NCBI GenBank assembly: GCA_910584055.1
Contig: CAJTZS010000025.1
Location: 1-57,323, forward strand
Direction: 5' to 3'
DNA length: 57,323 bases
DNA from: an uncultured Muribaculaceae bacterium
GTDB lineage: Bacteria > Bacteroidota > Bacteroidia > Bacteroidales > Muribaculaceae
Shown here: positions 39,472 through 49,141 of the stretch, piece after piece
Layout: each line of letters starts with the position of its first letter
Numbering within the stretch: the first letter of the stretch is position 1
Translations under genes and position numbers: made by a program
The notes under the pieces: model-generated
The model's input: the letters and a program-made list of their open reading frames with translations, nothing else
Databases searched by the model: none
What the model was told of the DNA's origin: nothing

Positions 39472-40065
39472 TTATAAGTTTACAAGATATTCAGCAAGTT
39501 TGCGCATTGCACGTCCGCGATGCGATATTGCATTTTTCTCTTCAGGGGTCATTTCTGCAAAACAGCGTCCGGTTTCCTCTGCAATAAAGATCGGATCATA
39601 TCCGAAGCCTCCGTTGCCGTGAGCTTCCGTTGATATAGTTCCGTCTACCCTACCCTCGAATGTCTTTGTTTCCCCATTCAGAATCAAAGATATAACAGTT
39701 GCAAAATATGCCTTACGGTTCTGCTTACCGGTCATTTCAAAAAGCATCTTGTTCACATTATCGGCAAATGTGCAATGTTCTCCGGCATAGCGGGCACTAT
39801 AGACACCAGGTGCTCCATCAAGAGCTTCAACCATAAGACCTGTGTCATCGGCAAAGCAGTCATATCCATACTTTTCCTTCACCCATCTGGCTTTGATCAG
39901 GCTATTGCCTTCAAGCGTATCTGCGGTCTCGGGGATTTCGTCATGACATCCTATCTCCGCAAGAGATACAACCTCAAACTGACCCGCAAGGATAGCACGA
40001 GCCTCTTCAAGTTTATGCTGATTGTTGGTGGCAAACACCAGCTTCTTTAATTCTTTATTTTCCAT
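39472..40065 (-). CDS. rdgB: Non-canonical purine NTP pyrophosphatase (RdgB/HAM1)
   Basis: A 197-residue house-cleaning enzyme that hydrolyses dITP, XTP and ITP to monophosphates, keeping deaminated purines out of nucleic acids. The diagnostic N-terminus FATNNQHKLEEARAIL (about 11-26) and the FADDTGLMVEAL (about 70-81), PGVYSARYAG and HGNGGFGYDPIF (about 150-161) motifs are all present, with the closing KNAISHRGRAM. The length is typical. It is divergent from leuS, with short AT-rich DNA between, and separated from porZ by about 60 bases. Confidence 0.95.
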   Translation of the reverse strand: MENKELKKLVFATNNQHKLEEARAILAGQFEVVSLAEIGCHDEIPETADTLEGNSLIKARWVKEKYGYDCFADDTGLMVEALDGAPGVYSARYAGEHCTFADNVNKMLFEMTGKQNRKAYFATVISLILNGETKTFEGRVDGTISTEAHGNGGFGYDPIFIAEETGRCFAEMTPEEKNAISHRGRAMRKLAEYLVNL

Positions 40066-40136
40066 ATCTATTTAATAACGAAACCATGCCCCCTCTTATT
40101 ATCTCATTTCATCTTGCCAAATCTCCTTATTTTTAT

Positions 40137-40144
40137 TAATTTTG
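40137..40144 (+). promoter_or_regulatory. -7 box of leuS
   Basis: TAATTTTG. An in-frame TTG at 40142 lies inside it, so translation starts downstream at ATG 40199 with a leader of about 48 bases. Confidence 0.6.
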
Positions 40145-40198
40145 CACTTTAAGTCTGACATCGAGTCATACTTACACAAAGAAAATATTAAACCGATT

Positions 40199-42961
40199 AT
40201 GGACTACAATCATAAAGAAATCGAGAGCCGATGGCAAAACTATTGGCGCGAAAACCAGACTTATAAAACAGTCGAAAACCCCGACAAGAAAAAATTCTAT
40301 GTTCTTGACATGTTCCCTTATCCCTCCGGTGCGGGTCTCCATGTCGGGCATCCGTTGGGATATATCGCCAGTGATATCTATGCCCGCTATAAACGCCAGC
40401 AGGGATTCAATGTGCTCCATCCCATGGGTTATGACGCATATGGTCTGCCGGCAGAGCAATATGCCATCCAGACCGGGCAGCATCCCGAGAAAACGACAGT
40501 TGACAATATCGCCCGCTATCGTTCACAGCTCGACAAAATCGGTTTCTCTTTCGACTGGAGTCGTGAAATCCGCACATGCGATCCGGAGTATTATAAATGG
40601 ACCCAATGGGCATTCATGCAGATGTTCAATTCTTACTACGATCTTGATCTGCATAAGGCACAGCCCATCTCCAAACTTATAGCACATTTTGAAGCAAAAG
40701 GGAGCGAAGGCATTCACCCGGCAGCCACAAAAGAGCTCTCTTTCACTGCCGACGAATGGAACGCATTGTCAGAAAAAGAACAGCGGGAACGCCTGATGAA
40801 CTATCGAATAGCATATCAGGGAGAGACAATGGTCAACTGGTGCCCCCAACTCGGCACTGTGCTTGCCAACGATGAGGTCAGCGAAGGATTGAGCGTACGC
40901 GGTGGCTTCCCGGTGGAACAGAAAATGATGAATCAATGGTGTCTCCGTGTATCGGCTTATGCTCCCCGTCTATTAGACGACCTTGAGACTGTGGAATGGT
41001 CCGATTCATTGAAAGAGACTCAGCGCAACTGGATAGGACGTTCGGAGGGTGCAGAAATGCGTTTTCCGGTAGCAGGGAAAGATATAGAACTTGAAATCTT
41101 TACCACCCGCGCCGACACAATTTTCGGAGTGACATTCATGGTGCTTGCCCCCGAATCCGCATATGTTCCGATGCTCACAACTCCCGACCAGAAAGAGGCT
41201 GTTGAGACTTATCTTAACGAGGTAAAACACAAAACAGAGCGTGAGCGTCAGATTGAAAAGAAAGTTTCAGGTGTATTCACCGGTTCATACGCTATCAATC
41301 CACTCACCGGCAAAGAGATTCCGGTTTGGGTCAGTGACTATGTACTCGCAGGTTACGGCACTGGGGCTATCATGGCAGTTCCGGCTCACGATTCTCGCGA
41401 CTACGCTTTCGCACGTCATTTTTCGCTCCCAATCATTCCGCTTATCGAGGGCGCGGATGTGTCGGAACAGAGTTTTGACGCAAAAGAAGGCAAAATGATA
41501 AACTCCTGTGGTCCGAAACTCGACCTTAATGGTCTTGACGTGAAAGATGCGATAGCCAAAACCAAGAAATTCATCGAGGCAGAAGGACTCGGGAAAGTAA
41601 AGGTTAACTACCGCCTGCGCGATGCCATCTTTTCCCGTCAGCGTTATTGGGGAGAGCCATTCCCCGTCTATTACAAGGACGGAGTAGCATATCTTATGGA
41701 TGAAGAGGCTTTGCCTCTGCAATTGCCTGCCGTATCAAGCTATCTGCCAACAGAAGATGGACAGCCACCATTAGGACGCGCCGAAAATTGGACCACGCCG
41801 GAGGGATATCCCATCGAAGTATGCACAATGCCCGGTTTCGCTGGGTCTTCAGCATATTATCTCCGCTACATGGATCCGCATAACGACAACGCTCTCGTTA
41901 GCAAAGAAGCTGACGAATATTGGAGAAATGTTGATCTCTATGTTGGGGGAGCCGAACATGCAACAGGGCATCTTATTTACTCTCGTTTCTGGAACAAATT
42001 CCTCTTTGACCTCGGACTTGTAGTAGAACCTGAACCCTTCAAGAAACTGGTAAACCAGGGTATGATTCAAGGTCGCTCCAATTTCGTATACAGGATCAAA
42101 AATACAAATACTTTCGTAAGCCATGGTCTCCGTAAAGATTACGAGACCACACCCATCCGTGTGGATGTGAATATTGTATCAAACGATATCCTCGACACAG
42201 AGGCTTTCCGCAAATGGCGTCCGGAATACGCAGATGCTGAGTTTATGCTTGAAGACGGCAAATATATTTGCGGCTACGCAGTGGAGAAAATGTCTAAATC
42301 GATGTTCAACGTTGTTAATCCTGACGACATCGTTGACCGTTATGGTGCTGACACGCTGCGTCTTTATGAAATGTTCCTTGGTCCGGTCGAGCAGTCGAAA
42401 CCTTGGGATACCAACGGTATAGACGGAGTCAACCGCTTCCTCAAAAAACTTTGGGGTCTATTTGAAAAAGCAGATCTTACAGAAGCCAAAGAAATGACCA
42501 AAGAGGAAAAGAAGGCGGTTCATAAACTCATCAAGAAAATCACTGAAGACATAGAAAACTTCTCTTACAACACCTCGGTGGCAGCCTTCATGATCGCCGT
42601 AAACGAACTGACATCGTTGAAATCCACCAATAAAGAGGCAATAGATGTCATCACACGTCTCATTGCGCCGTTTGCTCCACACATTGCAGAAGAGTTCTGG
42701 CATCGTCTCGGACATAACGGCAGTGTCGTGGATTCCGAATGGCCCGTTTATGATGAGAAAGCACTTATAGAAGACACAATAAAATATCCGGTAAGCTTCA
42801 ACGGCAAGACGCGCTTCATGGTTGAAGCTCCCGCAGGAGCATCAAAAGAGGAGGTTGAGAAACTGGCACTCTCCGACAGCAATGCCACCCGCTGGCTCGA
42901 TGGCAAAACACCCCGCAAAGTCATCGTTGTCCCCGGCAAAATAGTCAATATTGTCCTCTAA
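40199..42961 (+). CDS. leuS: Leucyl-tRNA synthetase
   Basis: A 920-residue class I aminoacyl-tRNA synthetase that charges tRNA-Leu. The HIGH-type motif is HVGH (about 48-51, in YPSGAGLHVGHPLG) and KMSKS occurs near 697 (EKMSKSMFNVV). The CP1 editing domain (about 230-440) holds the TRADTIFGVTF, GTGAIMAVPAHDSRDYAFA segments that clear mischarged tRNA, and WCPQLGTVLANDEV precedes it. The C-terminal anticodon and leucine-specific domains are complete to LSDSNATRWLDGKTPRKVIVVPGKIVNIVL-type ends. The start is ATG 40199, since the upstream TTG sits in the promoter. It appears to be a single-gene unit. Confidence 0.97.
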   Translation: MDYNHKEIESRWQNYWRENQTYKTVENPDKKKFYVLDMFPYPSGAGLHVGHPLGYIASDIYARYKRQQGFNVLHPMGYDAYGLPAEQYAIQTGQHPEKTTVDNIARYRSQLDKIGFSFDWSREIRTCDPEYYKWTQWAFMQMFNSYYDLDLHKAQPISKLIAHFEAKGSEGIHPAATKELSFTADEWNALSEKEQRERLMNYRIAYQGETMVNWCPQLGTVLANDEVSEGLSVRGGFPVEQKMMNQWCLRVSAYAPRLLDDLETVEWSDSLKETQRNWIGRSEGAEMRFPVAGKDIELEIFTTRADTIFGVTFMVLAPESAYVPMLTTPDQKEAVETYLNEVKHKTERERQIEKKVSGVFTGSYAINPLTGKEIPVWVSDYVLAGYGTGAIMAVPAHDSRDYAFARHFSLPIIPLIEGADVSEQSFDAKEGKMINSCGPKLDLNGLDVKDAIAKTKKFIEAEGLGKVKVNYRLRDAIFSRQRYWGEPFPVYYKDGVAYLMDEEALPLQLPAVSSYLPTEDGQPPLGRAENWTTPEGYPIEVCTMPGFAGSSAYYLRYMDPHNDNALVSKEADEYWRNVDLYVGGAEHATGHLIYSRFWNKFLFDLGLVVEPEPFKKLVNQGMIQGRSNFVYRIKNTNTFVSHGLRKDYETTPIRVDVNIVSNDILDTEAFRKWRPEYADAEFMLEDGKYICGYAVEKMSKSMFNVVNPDDIVDRYGADTLRLYEMFLGPVEQSKPWDTNGIDGVNRFLKKLWGLFEKADLTEAKEMTKEEKKAVHKLIKKITEDIENFSYNTSVAAFMIAVNELTSLKSTNKEAIDVITRLIAPFAPHIAEEFWHRLGHNGSVVDSEWPVYDEKALIEDTIKYPVSFNGKTRFMVEAPAGASKEEVEKLALSDSNATRWLDGKTPRKVIVVPGKIVNIVL

Positions 42962-43062
42962 AGCACGGATCTTGACTCCCTCAAACCATTAAATTCAAAA
43001 TCTTAAGAATCGTTATAAAAAAGCGGTTTGAATGGATTGAAAATAAAAGCTGTTTGAAAGAA

Positions 43063-44820
43063 ATGAAATATTTAAATATAATATTGTTTGCAGCGGCAGC
43101 TTTGGCTGCCGCTGCAGGTGCAATGGCAAAAGGTCATGTATCGGGTGCCAACAGCCCCAAACCACAATGGATAAACAATGCGGTTATTTATGAAGCAAAC
43201 CTTCGCCAGGGCACTCCGACCCGCGACCTTAAAGGCATGCAACTCCAGCTTCCTCGTCTCAAGGATCTCGGTGTTGATATCGTATGGTTGATGCCCATTC
43301 ATCCTATCAGCGAAAAGAACCGCAAAGGCACACTCGGATCTTATTATGCCGTAAAAGATTACAAAGCTGTCAATCCCGAATTCGGCACAATGGAAGATCT
43401 CAAGGAATTCGTGCGTACTGCACATACACTTGGCATGAAAGTGATCCTTGACGAAGTGTGCAACCATACCGGCTGCGACAACGCGTGGGTTGCGGAACAC
43501 CCTGAATATTATGCCCGCAATGAGAAAGGAGAGATGTTCGGACCGTTTGACTGGACCGATACATATAAACTCGACTATTCAAATCCTGCCACCCGCGCGG
43601 CAATGGCGGATGTACTTAAATTTTGGATTAAAGAAGCCAACATTGATGGCTACCGATGCGATGTCGCAGGGGAAGTTCCTACGGATTTTTGGGAAGAAGT
43701 CCGCCCTCAGCTTCAAGCCATAAAACCGGTGCTAATGCTCGCGGAAGCATCCAAACCCGATCTGCTCAAGAAAGCATTCGACATTGATTACGCCTGGCCG
43801 ATGAAGGATGTCTTCAACGCCATTGCAGCAACCAAGGGAGTAAATAAGTACGCAGCGGACAAGAAACTTAATCTTCCGGCAATGACAGCTCAGGATATCC
43901 CGGCACTTATACGCCGTCAAAAAACAGAGTATCCAAGCGGCAGCATACATATGAACATGATTACAAACCATGACCTCAACTCCTGGGAAGGAACCGAATT
44001 CGACCGTTTCGGACCCGCCGTAGGTGCTTTCGCGATACTAAGTTACACCCTCCCGGGAATACCGATGCTGTACACCGGTCAGGAATCCGGCTTCAACCAT
44101 CCGTTCGAATTTTTCGAACGGGATTCCGTCCAACCCGATTATTCGGAAAATGAATTCACTGCATTCTATAATATCCTGAACGCGCTTAAACATCACAATA
44201 CAGCACTCGGCACTCTTGAACCCATTGAAAACACCAACTTCATATCCACGTTCGATTCCGATGTGTTGACATTCACACGCCAGAACGGCAAAGACAAGAT
44301 ATTTGTCGCAGTAAACCTTTCCGACACCCCTTCCCCTCTGTCGTTCGGACGCCGCGAGCCATATCTTGTCGGGCTCAGGGACATATTCTCCGGTGAAGAA
44401 GCCGCGCTTCCTACAATGCTCCAGCCGTGGCAATACATCGTTTTATCCACTCCGTATGAAGGCATGACACCACCTCCCGCATTCTCGTCAGAGAGCACTA
44501 CATCATTATCCGGAAGTTACAAAGTGAAGTCATCAAACCATGACACCGGTGCCCGCCTCCGCGACCTGGCACATATAAAAAGCGGATATACCCCCGCATA
44601 CAAATCATCTGCCAAGACAGCCTCATTGACGGAATCTTCATCCGCCTCCACAAACGATGTGGCGGCAAACATCGGGACATCAACCTACTCCGAAACCACC
44701 TCCGGTTTCGGAGGCTTCAATCTCGCAAAACCCGATACCCTCAAAAGGCCGACAAAGAAAATCAACAAAACATCCGCCGCACCCAAATTCCGCCATGTCA
44801 ACAAACACATAAACAAATAA
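43063..44820 (+). CDS. Exported GH13 alpha-amylase family enzyme
   Basis: A 585-residue glycoside hydrolase family 13 protein with a signal peptide (about 1-22, AAAAGAMA). The four GH13 regions are present: DEVCNHTG (region I), GYRCDVAGEV with the catalytic Asp (region II), MLAEASKPDL with the acid Glu (region III) and ITNHDLNSWEG (region IV). Substrates are alpha-glucans such as starch or glycogen. From about residue 465 the sequence becomes a Ser/Thr/Ala-rich, then Lys-rich low-complexity tail of some 120 residues, with no carbohydrate-binding module visible. No Sus genes are adjacent. The start is ATG 43063. It is convergent with the polysaccharide locus, 10 bases away. Confidence 0.88.
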   Translation: MKYLNIILFAAAALAAAAGAMAKGHVSGANSPKPQWINNAVIYEANLRQGTPTRDLKGMQLQLPRLKDLGVDIVWLMPIHPISEKNRKGTLGSYYAVKDYKAVNPEFGTMEDLKEFVRTAHTLGMKVILDEVCNHTGCDNAWVAEHPEYYARNEKGEMFGPFDWTDTYKLDYSNPATRAAMADVLKFWIKEANIDGYRCDVAGEVPTDFWEEVRPQLQAIKPVLMLAEASKPDLLKKAFDIDYAWPMKDVFNAIAATKGVNKYAADKKLNLPAMTAQDIPALIRRQKTEYPSGSIHMNMITNHDLNSWEGTEFDRFGPAVGAFAILSYTLPGIPMLYTGQESGFNHPFEFFERDSVQPDYSENEFTAFYNILNALKHHNTALGTLEPIENTNFISTFDSDVLTFTRQNGKDKIFVAVNLSDTPSPLSFGRREPYLVGLRDIFSGEEAALPTMLQPWQYIVLSTPYEGMTPPPAFSSESTTSLSGSYKVKSSNHDTGARLRDLAHIKSGYTPAYKSSAKTASLTESSSASTNDVAANIGTSTYSETTSGFGGFNLAKPDTLKRPTKKINKTSAAPKFRHVNKHINK

Positions 44821-44830
44821 TAGCAGGTGT

Positions 44831-45460
44831 TCAGAACTTTTTTCCACTGATTATGGAAAGTGCTGTTTTGGTAATAATTTTAATATCCAACCAGATAGTG
44901 CGATTTTCGAGATAATCAAGATCCATATCAAGACGAATCAACATTTTTTCCATCGTATCAGTGTAACCATTATATAACGTTGCATTAGAAAAAAGTCCTG
45001 GACGTAAAGAAAACAGTCGTTTGTAATCGCTATTTTCTTTCATAATCTTATTGATAAAGAAACGGCGTTCCGGACGATAGCCGACAAAACTCATATCTCC
45101 CTTCAACACATTCCATAACTGCGGAAATTCATCAAGATGGTGAGACCTTATAAAACGCCCGATATCAGTTAATCGATCATCGTTATCTCGATATAATGCC
45201 GGGGTCCCATCTTTCTCCGCATCCACGCGCATTGACCTGAATTTATATAACATAAAAGGCTTGCCCCCCATCCCTATTCTTTCCTGACTGAAAAGTGGAG
45301 ACTTCTTATCTTCGGACCAAATTAAAAAAGCAATAACGACACACGGGCCACAGAAAACAGCTATTCCGGTTAACGCGAAAATCAAGTCAAGCGCGCGCTT
45401 CACAATCAGTGACAACTTTTGAGAACGAGGCATCCTTATATCCATATTTAAAACTGACAT
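44831..45460 (-). CDS. Small monotopic sugar-1-phosphate (phosphoglycosyl) transferase
   Basis: A 209-residue bacterial sugar transferase (PglC/WcaJ catalytic domain). It moves a sugar-1-phosphate from a UDP-sugar to undecaprenyl phosphate. One re-entrant N-terminal helix (about 17-42, LDLIFALTGIAVFCGPCVVIAFLIW) anchors it; the catalytic LDEFPQLWNVLKGDMSFVGYRPE (about 113-135) has the Asp-Glu dyad, preceded by ERIGMGGKPFMLYKFRSM. It lacks the extra membrane domains of WcaJ, so it is the minimal type. It is the last gene of the polysaccharide locus, 18 bases after a GT2 gene. The locus also has a polytopic initiator (56127-57254). Confidence 0.88.
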   Translation of the reverse strand: MSVLNMDIRMPRSQKLSLIVKRALDLIFALTGIAVFCGPCVVIAFLIWSEDKKSPLFSQERIGMGGKPFMLYKFRSMRVDAEKDGTPALYRDNDDRLTDIGRFIRSHHLDEFPQLWNVLKGDMSFVGYRPERRFFINKIMKENSDYKRLFSLRPGLFSNATLYNGYTDTMEKMLIRLDMDLDYLENRTIWLDIKIITKTALSIISGKKF

Positions 45461-45478
45461 AAATCTTATAAGTTGTTA

Positions 45479-46252
45479 TTATGCCGAGGTTAATCTTAAT
45501 TTAAATTTTAACATACTCAGGGCTTTGGGCAAAAGCCGTCTGAATATATAAAAGCAGGGAACCTTGAAGCCATTTTTACGGAAAGCTCTGATGGCATTCT
45601 TATTACCTTTGATAATCCTCAGTATGGAACCTGTACTTTCCCCTCCGGTCCGCATCTTTACAAACGTTTCGGCAACATACCTACTGGTAATTTTCCCCTT
45701 TTCAAGGAAACGCAACATCAACTCAAAATCAGCCGATACATCATATGTTATATCAAACCCTCCGAATTGGTCATAGCATTCCTTTCTCGCATAGAATGTT
45801 GGGTGTGCGGGATGCCAACCTTTCATAAACGCCCCCGGTTCAAATTGCGATCCTCGCCATAGACGCACTATTTTTTTTGAGTCCTTACAATCTACAAAAT
45901 CCAAATCCCCGTATACGGCATCAACGCGGTCGATATTATTCACAATTGTTGATAGTACATTCCTGTCAGCAAAAAAATCATCTGAATTCAAGACCCCAAC
46001 AACATCGCCAGAAGCAAGGGCCAGTCCTTTGTTCATGGCATCGTATATGCCATGATCCGGTCCGCTGACATAAATCAGTTTCCCCTTATATTCAGGTTCC
46101 AGTTCCCTTATTATATCCAATGTATCATCTGTCGAACCGCCATCAATTATTATGTGTTCATAGTCTGTATACGACTGCGAAAGGACACTGTTCATGGTAT
46201 CCTTTATGGTTCTGCCACTATTGTATGTGGCCGTTATAATAGATAGTTTCAT
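45479..46252 (-). CDS. Family 2 glycosyltransferase (WfgS/WfeV-like)
   Basis: A 257-residue GT-A enzyme. The N-terminal SIITATYNSGRTIKDTMNSVLSQSYTDYEHIIIDGGSTDDTLDI stretch and DHGIYDAMNKGLALASGDVVGVLNSDDFF (about 75-104, with the NSDD in place of DxD) are typical of the WfgS/WfeV subgroup that builds O-antigen and capsule repeat units. It is soluble or peripheral. It overlaps the upstream GT2 gene by 4 bases (ATGA), so the two are coupled. The N-terminal half of the fusion protein at 49347-50627 is a close relative. Donor and acceptor sugars are unknown. Confidence 0.88.
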   Translation of the reverse strand: MKLSIITATYNSGRTIKDTMNSVLSQSYTDYEHIIIDGGSTDDTLDIIRELEPEYKGKLIYVSGPDHGIYDAMNKGLALASGDVVGVLNSDDFFADRNVLSTIVNNIDRVDAVYGDLDFVDCKDSKKIVRLWRGSQFEPGAFMKGWHPAHPTFYARKECYDQFGGFDITYDVSADFELMLRFLEKGKITSRYVAETFVKMRTGGESTGSILRIIKGNKNAIRAFRKNGFKVPCFYIFRRLLPKALSMLKFKLRLTSA

Positions 46253-46956
46253 TTATGATGGTTCAGTCGTTCAAACAAATGCCATAGTAACGACATTCTA
46301 TAGCTAATCTTTTTACCTAACGTAAAACTACTCTTGTATGTTGTGGAAGATGTTTCTAAATGTCGCCTGAATTTTATCCCTTTATATGGAATGAATGTCA
46401 CTTCATGCTTAATCTGGCACAATGAACCTATCCATATATCCTGCCACACCGGGAGGCTTTCAGGTATTGGCAAGGCTATGTCAAGTATCTCCCTGTGAAA
46501 TGCCATCGCGCAACCGAGATAGCCATTTTTGATCCAATTATGCACAAAACCGGTCTTGCACCTGAATGACCTAAAGAAACTATCCTCCAACACATTCAAA
46601 TCTGCGTCCGTAATATATGCATCATGAACAACACAGAAGCTATCCTTCAACGCTTCGATACAGGCATCCTTCTTACCGGGAAGCCATATGTCGTCTTGAT
46701 CGGATAAGAAAATAATTTCCCCTTTCGCATGTCTCAATGCATTCTCGAAGTTGCTGTTTATACCATGCCTCCTTATATTATGAAGCAACTTTACACGCGT
46801 ATCACCGAACGATTCCACTATTATGCATGTATTGTCCTGTGAGCCGTCGTCTGATACTATCAATTCATCGTCATCCCCTATTTCACTAAGGATTGACCGG
46901 ACTTGATCTCCTATATATTTCTCTCCGTTATAACTTGCCAAACAAACTGAGACCAT
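46249..46956 (-). CDS. Family 2 glycosyltransferase (rhamnosyltransferase-like)
   Basis: A 235-residue GT-A enzyme. MVSVCLASYNGEKYIGDQVRSILSE opens the nucleotide-binding fold; DDELIVSDDGSQDNT and the DxD-bearing IIFLSDQDDIWLPGKKD (about 90-106) are conserved in the RfbF/alpha-1,3-rhamnosyltransferase-like subgroup. It should add one sugar to the lipid-linked repeat unit at the cytoplasmic face. The stop overlaps the next gene's start by 4 bases; the gap to the preceding glycosyltransferase gene is 25 bases. Rhamnose specificity is only a family-level suggestion. Confidence 0.85.
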   Translation of the reverse strand: MVSVCLASYNGEKYIGDQVRSILSEIGDDDELIVSDDGSQDNTCIIVESFGDTRVKLLHNIRRHGINSNFENALRHAKGEIIFLSDQDDIWLPGKKDACIEALKDSFCVVHDAYITDADLNVLEDSFFRSFRCKTGFVHNWIKNGYLGCAMAFHREILDIALPIPESLPVWQDIWIGSLCQIKHEVTFIPYKGIKFRRHLETSSTTYKSSFTLGKKISYRMSLLWHLFERLNHHK

Positions 46957-46981
46957 ACTTTAAAAGAGTATTTACATCGTT

Positions 46982-47980
46982 TTACGTAAGACTATCATAC
47001 AATGAGTCTAACGCTCGGTAGATATTCTGCCATTCAAACTTCTCCACAAATTTCGATAACCTCCCGCTTTTATCCGTTTTTTTCAAGCCCCATAATTTCT
47101 CACATAATTCCTCTTCCGAAGAATAAAAAATATTCAATGGCTCCCCGGCGGCATAATCATCCACTCCGTCGATACGGGGGAGAATCAGGGTTAGGTCAAG
47201 GCTCTGCGATTCAAGTAGGGAATTGTTTGCGGTAGCAAAAGAAAGAGGAAGAAAACAATAATCAGACATGGATATTAACGAATAAAACTCATTATCATCA
47301 AGCCTGTTATAAACAGATACATTCGAGGCATCTTCATATTTCTGCCTTACATTCTCCGGAGCCCCCACAAGATGGAATTGCATATCGTCTCTTGAGCTAA
47401 GCCGAGTGACCATCCGGCTATAAAGATCGAAATCACGATACATCTTACCTATTGTAAGGATATTAATCTTTTCCATATCTGAATGCCGTCCATGTCTGTC
47501 CGCAACACTCACATTCTCAAAGGAAGGTCTGTTGAATCCATGCGGTATGAAGACTGCATCTATATTATATTTTTCTTTTAATTCACGTTCCTGACCGCTA
47601 CTGAGAACGATAACCTTATCCAAGGACCTTAATTGCCTGACCAAAGAACTCTTGAATTTCCTCATTCCTATGTCAAGATGAACAGTAGCGACAACTTTAT
47701 GTCTCCTTGATTTCCGGTAAGGCAAAAACTTCAGCATCGTCACATCCCCATAAAACAGATGCACTATATCATACTTCTTTCTTTGAAATCTTGTGTAAAT
47801 ATCAAGAATAGCCAAAGGTATCCTGATCCATCCCGATTTCATCGGGATATGTCCAAATGGAACTTCCGATAACAACAATGTATCCGATCCTTTGCCGTAT
47901 CCGGTTATCCAGTCGTAGCCTCCGCTTTTAGAATGCGATGGATCCCTAAAGCCCGAAAAAAGAATTCTCCTTCCCATCAT
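46982..47980 (-). CDS. GT-B fold glycosyltransferase (group 1-like)
   Basis: A 332-residue protein. The N-terminal domain (about 1-155) starts RRILFSGFRDPSHSKSGGYDWITGY and has VHLFYGDVTML and VATVHLDIG. The C-terminal domain begins near 165 with INILTIGKMYRDFDLYSRMV and includes FHLVGAPENV and a SDYCFLPLSFATANNSLLESQSL donor-binding stretch, as in GT4-type enzymes. It is a retaining or inverting transferase of the locus, specificity unknown. It overlaps the wzy gene by 4 bases; the tandem ATGATG allows either ATG as start. Confidence 0.78.
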   Translation of the reverse strand: MMGRRILFSGFRDPSHSKSGGYDWITGYGKGSDTLLLSEVPFGHIPMKSGWIRIPLAILDIYTRFQRKKYDIVHLFYGDVTMLKFLPYRKSRRHKVVATVHLDIGMRKFKSSLVRQLRSLDKVIVLSSGQERELKEKYNIDAVFIPHGFNRPSFENVSVADRHGRHSDMEKINILTIGKMYRDFDLYSRMVTRLSSRDDMQFHLVGAPENVRQKYEDASNVSVYNRLDDNEFYSLISMSDYCFLPLSFATANNSLLESQSLDLTLILPRIDGVDDYAAGEPLNIFYSSEEELCEKLWGLKKTDKSGRLSKFVEKFEWQNIYRALDSLYDSLT

Positions 47981-49125
47981 CTGCTTGAATTTTCATATCG
48001 ACGCATATCTACCATCCTCTCTTCCTTCGATTTTATTCCCCAAGCCTGATTGTCATAATCATAAAGAATATGATCTGTAATCATCAATACTTTCATGATG
48101 GCAAAAATAATAGCTAACACATTTATAATACGCCTCAACTGCCCTGTTGCAATACCCATCATATTGGGGATAACGACCCAATATGAGAAGGCGAACAGCA
48201 CGGGCATACGTTCCACAAACACGGGCACGTCCGAGAATACATACCACAATGCGTAATATATATAGAAACTATTACAAAATATTCTGTTTGATTTTCTCTT
48301 AAGGTATAGTTTGTTGTATAGGGAATACACCAGTATAAACATCAATAACCTTTCAAAATAACCGAAAGTCAAGCCTTGTTCCGTCTCCGCATTTGCAAGG
48401 TATCCTAACGCCTTTCCTACGAATGCGCTGTCAATACCATATAAGTGGCTCATTATAAACGTGGTGGGATATGCCTTAAAAAAGAAAATCACATTTACAA
48501 AAAGGAACAGAATTATAGGCCATACCCGTCCCCAGTTTTTTGTTAATACAAAATATGCAGGAAGATAAAAAATCGCGGATGTATGCATCAACATGGCGAC
48601 AAACCAAATCAAAAAGAATTTCCAGAACTCCCGTTTTTCAAGATACGGCAATGCCAACAGGAATAATATCATTGCTTTGACATTCCGCATCAGATTGAAT
48701 TCCAAGATAAGTCCTGAAAAACATATGAACATAATCCAGGACCAGGCTATCGACCGGCTGTACCTTTTAAAAATGAAAGTAAAGGCTACGATGTCGACTA
48801 TGGTGTTCAGCAAGACCCAGATATGGTAGTCGTCTGTGATAGTCTTGTAAATCTGGGTCATGAACATATACCCGGGTTCGATGCGTCGCTCAAAATAAAA
48901 TCCGCTGTCAAGGAATGAGGGAACCCGGTAATATAGCCAGTAATATAGATACCAGTCTGTCTGTACAAACCCTCGCAAACCAAAAAACAGAATAAGGATA
49001 CCACCCATTGCATATATAGCGATCTTTCTCGTTCTTTCATGCTTTTCATGATATGAAAAATACAAAAGAACAAGGACTACCAATACATATGGTATGCCAT
49101 ATATGTAACTATATATAGGCTGCAT
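47977..49125 (-). CDS. EpsG/Wzy-like polysaccharide polymerase
   Basis: A 382-residue integral membrane protein with about 10-11 helices and a large central periplasmic loop. It resembles the EpsG family of polymerases that join lipid-linked repeat units in the periplasm. Typical features are the N-terminal GGILILFFGLRGFVQTDWYLYYWLY segment (GLR followed by a D-W-Y turn) and RNVKAMILFLLALPYLEKREFWKFFLIWFVAMLMHTSAIFYLPAYF, with the conserved H-x-S near residue 187. The identity of Wzy rests on topology, those motifs and its place between flippase and glycosyltransferases. A palindrome with the recurrent GCTTGTTTAAAA motif lies in its leader. Confidence 0.82.
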   Translation of the reverse strand: MQPIYSYIYGIPYVLVVLVLLYFSYHEKHERTRKIAIYAMGGILILFFGLRGFVQTDWYLYYWLYYRVPSFLDSGFYFERRIEPGYMFMTQIYKTITDDYHIWVLLNTIVDIVAFTFIFKRYSRSIAWSWIMFICFSGLILEFNLMRNVKAMILFLLALPYLEKREFWKFFLIWFVAMLMHTSAIFYLPAYFVLTKNWGRVWPIILFLFVNVIFFFKAYPTTFIMSHLYGIDSAFVGKALGYLANAETEQGLTFGYFERLLMFILVYSLYNKLYLKRKSNRIFCNSFYIYYALWYVFSDVPVFVERMPVLFAFSYWVVIPNMMGIATGQLRRIINVLAIIFAIMKVLMITDHILYDYDNQAWGIKSKEERMVDMRRYENSSR

Positions 49126-49141
49126 TTTTAGCCAACCTTTC

